Assembly: GCA_002081555.1 (NCBI GenBank)
Contig: MZNV01001116.1
Location: forward strand, 1 to 60,182
From: Protostelium mycophagum
Lineage: Eukaryota; Evosea; Variosea; Protosteliida; Protosteliaceae
DNA length: 60,182 nt
Reading direction: 5' to 3'
In this document: positions 56,640 through 60,182 of the stretch, in pieces
How the letters are laid out: the number at the start of each line of letters is the position of its first letter
How positions within the stretch are numbered: position 1 is the stretch's first letter
Position numbers and translations under genes: made by a program
Notes under the pieces: generated by a model
What the model was told of the DNA's origin: nothing
What the model saw: the letters and a program-made list of their open reading frames with translations, nothing else
Databases searched by the model: none

Positions 56640-57124
56640 ATTAGGTCCGTTAGAACCGTATATATGAGCGTGATTTAAGGGTCTTTCTGCGGATTGAACC
56701 AACAGATCACTGCTGACTCGCCCTCCCTCCCCAACTTTTTGAAGAAAAAATCAAACTTTTTCTGCACTTTATTTTCCGAAGCCAAAAAATTCCGGTTGAA
56801 CCAAAATCACAACCTCCAAACCTGCAAGATGAACCCTCAGGAAGTGCTCAGAATATCTTCAATGTCATTCAATGACCTCAAATGAGTGCAACTCTCCACA
56901 TGAATTTGTACAAGCAATTCGCGTGTTCTTCATGAGACAAAATGATAGGATGTATATCAATTTTCCGGACTTTTGGTGGTTGAAATGGCCTCTCCGCGGT
57001 CTGAGGGCAGAAGCAGTACCAACCTTAAAACCCACAATTTGTTTAACTTTTACTTCTTTCTATTTTGGGACAATTGTAAATGGCAGCACAAATGTCAAAC
57101 CAGTTATAAAGACACCAAGCCGAA
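56640..57124. other. Intergenic region, weak coding hints
   Basis: 485 bp. A plus-strand ATG near 56829 opens MNPQEVLRISSMSFNDLK before a stop, and an overlapping frame continues SPHEFVQAIRVFFMRQNDRM and FPDFWWLKWPLRG. The pattern could be two exons of an unannotated protein, or chance. The region also holds the SmB promoter and that of the small gene at 57125. Confidence 0.35.
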
Positions 57125-57463
57125 ATGGATGACCTGGTCTTCGATGACTTGAATGATAGTGAGCTGGAAGAGCTCAATTCAACTATGCAGATGGGCTTAC
57201 AGCTCAGGGAGGAGGCTCTCTGCCGCTTCATCCTACAGCTTCATCATGATCTCGGTGATTGGCTAGCAAGACTACATTCTTCTTAACCTTGCACAGAAAA
57301 TAAGCAGAAATTAATTCTGAAGAGGGAGAGAATTCTGGTGAATGCAAGTGCCACTTTCTTGTGTGGCCTCACGGGAGGAGCTACGGCGCTAGAACTGATG
57401 AACAGATCATTCGAGGCAGCACAAGAGCAGCCGGATGGTGGGACAATCATGTTCAAAATGTAA
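57125..57463 (+). CDS. Small hypothetical protein, about 98 residues
   Basis: Two exons. From the ATG at 57125 (MDDLVFDDLNDSELEELNST) the protein is acidic and helical up to FILQLHHDL, and a 42 nt intron (GTGATTG...GCACAG) joins in frame to NKQKLILKRERILVNASATF, a Gly/Ala/Leu stretch LCGLTGGATALELMNRSFEA and PDGGTIMFKM at the stop 57461-57463. No known motif, signal peptide or clear membrane span. I could not place it in a family. Confidence 0.6.
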
Positions 57464-57586
57464 ACATGACTTCTTATAGAGATCCCGAAAGAGGAAGCTC
57501 GTTCAACTTCTCGAAAGGGTACCCGGACGAACAGGACAGATCTCTTCCAAATTGAAGAATAAAGTACTTAAGCTCGTTAAGCTCGT

Positions 57587-58132
57587 TTATTTAGAGTCGA
57601 TCAGACGATTACCAGCGTACACCAGAACTCCCAGTGCACTAAGCTGGGAGAGAACCCATACACTGCTCCTCACATCTCCCCACTGCGACAATGTCAAATT
57701 CCCGTCTGTAAATGTTCGAAAAGCAACTCACCCCGGGTTGATTAGAGGGAGTTGAGATGTACAAGTAGTTGAAAAGAAGACGAGAACCAATGTAAGCAGC
57801 CGAGAACCCATTCAAAATGTTCGTGGGTAGGGCCGCCAGATTTCCAAGTGTCTGAGCCAAATGAGTGACGCATTAAACAAAGAAGATTGAAATGACGTCA
57901 CCACAGCCGAGGCAAAAAGGGCAAATCCTTCGACTCCGTTCTTTGAGGCATCAACCATACGAAGAATGTATTCAGGCATGGTAGGATCTTCCCAGTTCTT
58001 TCGAGGTTTTGCATTGTTATACTTGTGCTCCTTTTTGGCGAGTTGAACGGCGATCGTATGAGGCAGATAGGCCAGAAGGCATGCCGCAGGGATGGCATAA
58101 ACAGAATAATTTCTCTGGCCAAAGAAAGACAT
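57587..58132 (-). CDS. MAPEG-family membrane protein
   Basis: Four-span membrane protein of the eicosanoid and glutathione metabolism family (glutathione S-transferase-like MAPEG). From the ATG at 58130-58132: MSFFGQRNYSVYAIPAACLL (first span), then the family N-x-x-P-R block NNAKPRKNWEDPTMPEYILR and MVDASKNGVEGFALFASAVV (second span), after an intron TLGNLAALPTNILNGFSAAY and IGSRLLFNYLYISTP, then a 26 nt intron, SQWGDVRSSVWVLSQLSALG and LVYAGNRLIDSK ending at 57587-57589. The 26 nt intron is needed: without it the frame stops at once. An upstream frame extends to 58339, but the Met chosen matches the family start. Confidence 0.85.
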
Positions 58133-58778
58133 CGTTTTTGTCGTTGTGTTGATTTTTGCAAGGTTCAGCAGGCGTAAAAGCCGTCTGAAAAGTGGCAGAG
58201 ATCTGTGAAAAAACATTTCATCACGCTCAAAAACTTGTTGACTGTGGAGACCTGGCAGATGTTTGTTTGGTTGGCGCCATTTCCAATGATCTAAATCCAA
58301 ATTAAATCGTTTTTGCTGTTCCTGTTTGAAGTTTTCCAACTGTCAGTCATCAAGCATGATTCAAGCAGACACAAACAGAAACATAACACACAAGGCTCAT
58401 ATACATACCCCTATTAGCCATGCTACTGTGTGGCAAGGCTGCTATCTTTTAGGGTGCTTCGATTTCCTCCCTGTCTGTGTTGAATTGTAGATAAATGCAC
58501 TAAAATCCTTCTTACTATATGATGACTTTAATTTGTGGACTCTTGAAAATATAAATCAAATCCATGAAGACAGTAATACAAAGAAGATAGAGAATGATTG
58601 GCATGATGGTATGAGATGATCTGCCAAAGATGGCCGACTCTCAAATCTTTTGTTTCATAAATATTAATAACTGACTGAAGAACACTTTTATTTTATTTCA
58701 GAGTGATGCAAAGCAGCATCAAAAATGCATTCTATTTTCTTCGTCCGAGTTCTCGCTTTTGGAGATCTACAACTATTT
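58133..58778. other. Intergenic region, 0.65 kb
   Basis: No supported gene. The frame upstream of the MAPEG start is open for about 70 codons but looks like chance (FERDEMFFHRSLPLF). The rest is AT-rich and includes a TTGTAGAT copy near 58486. It presumably contains the MAPEG promoter and the 3' end of the ankyrin gene. Confidence 0.45.
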
Positions 58779-60100
58779 TCACTGTACAACACACACATCC
58801 CTCTCCGGCTTTGTTTTTGGTGGTGTTTCGGGTTTGCAATGGGCCAACACCTCCATCACTTCTCTTGTTGTATCTTCATCTAAGGCAGCCCGTGGTGATT
58901 CCAATATCATCGACGCAACATCGAAGTGGCTTCGTTCTATTGCTATACGGATGGCCAATTTGCTCCAATCAGACGGGTCCGTGCGATCGTCACACAAAAT
59001 CATCCTGAATATGTCAAACGTAGTCTTTAAATGTAAAGGCAAAGCCATAAATCACCAAAATGCAAAAAACACTCAGAAAAATAAGTTTTTGTGGCTTTGC
59101 CACAAAACAACATGTCCTTTGGTAATGGAATTGCACCAATATCTTCTCTAAATATTATTCGATAAACCAAAGATTTATTCCATTTTAACGCAACTTTTAA
59201 ATATATACCTGACGATATCAGAATGTCCGTTTCTGACGGCACACCAGATTGCTTGTTCGTAATTGGAATAATATCCTGTTTTTGGGTGATCCAACAACAT
59301 CTGAAGGATCTCTGTGTGTCCCATCTCTGCAGAGGATCTCACTGCTTCATCAAAACCAACAGAAGGATCTATTCTGGGATCTTGGAGCAGCAATGCCACC
59401 TTATTGCAATTAATAACAAAGCAAGAGGCAAAGTGGGAAATACATGCTCAAGAATGACATCAAAAGGCTTATTCTGCACACCGTATTAAACTAAAAATAT
59501 ACCATGGAAGTATGGCCTTCCCTGCAGGCGTCGATGATTGGACAATTTGTTGCATTAACACGAGGATCTTCTAACAGCATCCTGAGGATCTTCAGACACA
59601 TGTCGATGAGAAATAGCAAAGGCTCGATGATGTTTTCACCTCACGATTTCGGTGTGGCCATTTTTTGTAGCTTCTTGCAGAGCTCTGTCTTCAAAATGGC
59701 TGGGATCAACCCGATCATCACTCAGTAAAGTCCTGACCGCCTCTGTATATCCCCGTTTTGAAGCCACACAAATGATACTCTGGTCGAACAAAGGTATCCT
59801 CTGAAGCAAAAAATTGACTGTCACACTGTCCCCCCTGTGCATGGCACGATGGAACACAGCGTCCGAATTGAAACGGAAATGTTCATCGGCAAGGAGTCTC
59901 CACAGTTGGCAAACAGCACGAACTTGGGCATAGCAATCTCCTCTCATGTTCTCCTGTGGCCAGCTCTCTAAAACTAAAATGATGATGGCCCTGGTGGTAT
60001 CCCACACTCCAATGAGCCCATCCTCTGCGCCCATTCCGGTGCTGTGTGTTTGTAAATGAGGTGCAGGAATTCCAAGCAATTTTTGTGGTCTTCGTTCCAC
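58779..60100 (-). CDS. Ankyrin-repeat protein with F-box-like N-terminus
   Basis: The start at 60098-60100 gives MERRPQKLLGIPAPHLQTHS. An F-box-like helix set follows: IIILVLESWPQENMRGDCYA and VRAVCQLWRLLADEHFRF. Ankyrin-type repeats then run over the rest (CVASKRGYTEAVRTLLSDDR, ALQEATKNGHTEIV, LLLQDPRIDPSVGFDEAVRS, AEMGHTEILQMLLDHPKTGY, AIWCAVRNGHSDIV), with introns between them, ending CVVQ at 58779-58781. Repeats of this DPRxDP/NGHxEIV type often sit in large expanded families in amoebae. F-box plus ankyrin would suggest an SCF ubiquitin-ligase adaptor, but the F-box match is weak. Confidence 0.78.
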
Positions 60101-60182
60101 ATAACTGATGGCACACTACAACTCTTTTTTTGTTGGGAAAACACACAAAAGTTTTCCTCATTGACAGATTGATTTATGATAA

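Overview
The window is dense eukaryotic nuclear DNA: about 24 supported genes in 60 kb on both strands, nearly all split by many short GT-AG introns (mostly 35-80 nt, a few near 25 nt), with intergenic gaps often below 150 bp. I saw no rRNA, tRNA, CRISPR array, LTR element or virus-like element. The mix suggests a free-living unicellular amoebozoan: a leucine-rich-repeat receptor with a tyrosine-kinase-type kinase domain, Rac, a secreted GH128-type glycosyl hydrolase, an ankyrin-repeat protein, and a DNAAF1 (outer dynein arm assembly) gene that implies a motile cilium. An amoeboflagellate such as a protosteloid amoeba fits. This is inference from gene content, not a database match.

Layout. 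0-10 kb: the 5' end of an unidentified minus-strand gene, a 0.4 kb tandem duplication, a makorin-type RING/CCCH protein, a borealin-like protein, a secreted PEBP-family protein, a Pro/Ser/Thr-rich coiled-coil protein and a class A DnaJ. 10-20 kb: a type B carboxylesterase and the LRR receptor kinase. 20-27 kb: a hypothetical protein, an NSDHL/Erg26-like sterol dehydrogenase, a GATA zinc-finger protein, a DUF3605-like protein and a secreted GH128-like hydrolase. 27-37.6 kb: a large chromatin protein joining RCC1 repeats, two chromodomains and a BAH domain; a SET-MYND methyltransferase; PP1 inhibitor PPP1R11; a small membrane protein. 37.6-48.7 kb: a complete ATM kinase gene. 49-60 kb: a secreted beta-trefoil-like protein, DNAAF1, Rac, a cyclic nucleotide phosphodiesterase, SmB, a small unknown protein, a MAPEG protein and an F-box-like/ankyrin protein.

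Several products act in the nucleus (ATM, RCC1-chromo-BAH, SMYD, GATA, PPP1R11, borealin, SmB) and several in signalling (LRR kinase, Rac, PDE, PEBP). They lie on mixed strands with no sign of co-transcription, so I read the order as ordinary eukaryotic packing rather than a pathway cluster.

The two points most worth a second look are (1) the RCC1-chromo-chromo-BAH architecture at 27779-33030, whose first chromodomain is split by a palindrome-rich intron, and (2) two short words repeated across the window: TTGTAG in the context TGACTSGTTGTAG, which forms many intron 3' ends, and the palindrome TGACGTCA, seen 13 times and mostly in introns or spacers.
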